Source of the DNA: Treponema sp.
GTDB lineage: Bacteria > Spirochaetota > Spirochaetia > Treponematales > Rectinemataceae
Direction of reading: 5' to 3'
NCBI GenBank assembly: GCA_012516755.1
Contig: JAAYWE010000216.1
Coordinates: 1 to 14,428, forward strand
Length of the DNA stretch: 14,428 nucleotides
A program made the position numbers and the translations under genes. The notes below the pieces were generated by a model that saw only the letters and a list, made by a program, of their open reading frames with translations, searched no databases and was not told where the DNA came from. Position 1 is the stretch's first letter, and each line of letters begins with the position of its first letter. Positions 13,725-14,428 of the stretch are shown in pieces.

Positions 13725-14336
13725 ATGTATAAAGCTGTTATTTTTGACTTCGGCAATGTGCTATGCGGTGTTGAGCGAGAAAACTTCGTGCTGAAGGCCG
13801 CTATCCATGCAAAAGCACAGAATGCTCAGGATCTTCTGCGTACCCTCTGGGGTACACCCATCGAATATGAGTTCGAGACGGGTATTATCGATTCCCACGA
13901 ATACTATAGACGCGTGCAGAGGCTTGTAGAGCTCGAGCCCGGCTATAGCTACGAGGAATTTGTTAGAGACTATCAATCCATTATCGTGCCTAATCCAGAT
14001 GGCGAACAAGCTCTTAAGACCGCAGCAAGCATGGGTGCCAGAACTTTTGTTTTATCCAATACCTCTTTTCTTCATGCTTCGCTGATTTTCGATAATGAAG
14101 TGCTGGGTACTTACCCCGAAATATATATTTTTTCCTATAAAATAGGAGTCATGAAGCCAGATCCTCGTATCTGGATGAAGCTGCTGGAATACATTCGCCT
14201 TGATCCAGGGGATTGTCTATATATCGACGATATCGCGGATTACTGCAAAGACGCGCAAGATCTCGGGATGGATGCTTTTTGTTATGATTTTCGAATACAT
14301 AATCTCTCACTTGAACTGCAAAATATGTTACAATAG
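13725..14336 (+). CDS. HAD-superfamily hydrolase, YihX-like
   Basis: A 203-residue cytosolic HAD subfamily IA phosphatase-like protein. Motif I is VIFDFGNVL, with the nucleophile D8 and Gly at the +2 position. Motif II is FVLSNTS (S111), motif III GVMKPDPRIW (K144) and motif IV LYIDDIADYC (D168, D169). The cap domain (about 15-90) contains FETGIIDSHEYYRRV, similar to the ERGEIS segment of YihX. Family members such as E. coli YihX, a glucose-1-phosphate phosphatase, also have Gly at motif I +2, so this is a subfamily trait and not damage. The substrate cannot be named. AAGGA lies six bases before the ATG. It starts 77 bases after the TPR gene; whether it is in the same transcript is unclear, as I saw neither a convincing terminator nor a promoter in that spacer. 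Confidence 0.88.
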   Translation: MYKAVIFDFGNVLCGVERENFVLKAAIHAKAQNAQDLLRTLWGTPIEYEFETGIIDSHEYYRRVQRLVELEPGYSYEEFVRDYQSIIVPNPDGEQALKTAASMGARTFVLSNTSFLHASLIFDNEVLGTYPEIYIFSYKIGVMKPDPRIWMKLLEYIRLDPGDCLYIDDIADYCKDAQDLGMDAFCYDFRIHNLSLELQNMLQ

Positions 14337-14410
14337 ATAAAGCGAACAAAATGCACATTGCGGCGCGACGGGTGTCTAGAATGGCAGCCGCAGGTACAAG
14401 AGGAGGTTCT

Positions 14411-14428
14411 ATGAAACGATTTGTGGTC
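14411..14428 (+). CDS. Start of an unidentified gene (partial)
   Basis: ATG AAA CGA TTT GTG GTC follows a strong AGGAGG at 14401-14406 with four bases between, and runs off the window. Only M-K-R-F-V-V is visible, compatible with a signal peptide n-region or with a beta-strand start. No function can be assigned. The 74-base spacer before it has a 6-bp inverted repeat (14359-14364 with 14387-14392) of doubtful meaning. Confidence 0.55.

Overview
The window looks like a chromosomal segment of an anaerobic bacterium with a two-membrane envelope. The outer membrane is implied by a chaperone, an usher and a secreted subunit. Anaerobic energy metabolism is implied by an NfnA/NfnB pair, the electron-bifurcating NADH-ferredoxin:NADP+ transhydrogenase. 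The overall style (tRNA genes without encoded CCA, exported TPR protein, ammonia-type NAD synthetase, GlmU-like left-handed beta-helix enzyme) suggests Spirochaetota (Treponema/Spirochaeta-like). That placement is an inference from general impression, not from a marker gene. I saw no insertion sequence, integrase, phage gene or CRISPR array.

Layout. Positions 1-2121 (minus strand) hold galE followed by an M20-family metallopeptidase that runs off the left edge. A 130-base divergent spacer separates them from nadE (2251-3111, plus). Positions 3229-3479 hold a minus-strand tRNA operon, tRNA-Val(GAC) then tRNA-Phe(GAA), with a textbook sigma-70 promoter and an intrinsic terminator. Back to back with its promoter starts a plus-strand chaperone-usher operon (3549-7757): periplasmic pilus chaperone, Cys-free outer-membrane usher, and one two-domain spore-coat-U-like subunit. 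It is followed at 7848-9491 by a fusion of a sugar-phosphate nucleotidyltransferase with a GlmU-like left-handed beta-helix acyltransferase. A convergent nucleoside phosphorylase (9540-10355, minus) separates this from a second plus-strand cluster: nfnA-nfnB (ATGA overlap), an exported TPR protein starting directly after nfnB, a YihX-like HAD phosphatase, and the first six codons of another gene at the right edge.

How the genes fit together. The chaperone-usher-subunit trio is a compact surface-structure assembly line: Sec export, periplasmic capping by the chaperone, outer-membrane passage through the usher. It carries no separate major pilin gene, so either the two-domain protein is the whole fibre or surface structure, or the shaft subunits are encoded elsewhere. 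GalE and the nucleotidyltransferase/acyltransferase fusion both belong to nucleotide-sugar metabolism, but they are not in one operon. NfnAB and NadE concern pyridine nucleotide balance, again without operon linkage.

Most worth a second look: the minimal, apparently non-proteobacterial chaperone-usher operon; the nucleotidyltransferase/LbH fusion; and a 14-base exact match to the Tn5/Nextera mosaic end at the start of the chaperone gene. The last must be checked before the tRNA-to-chaperone junction is trusted.
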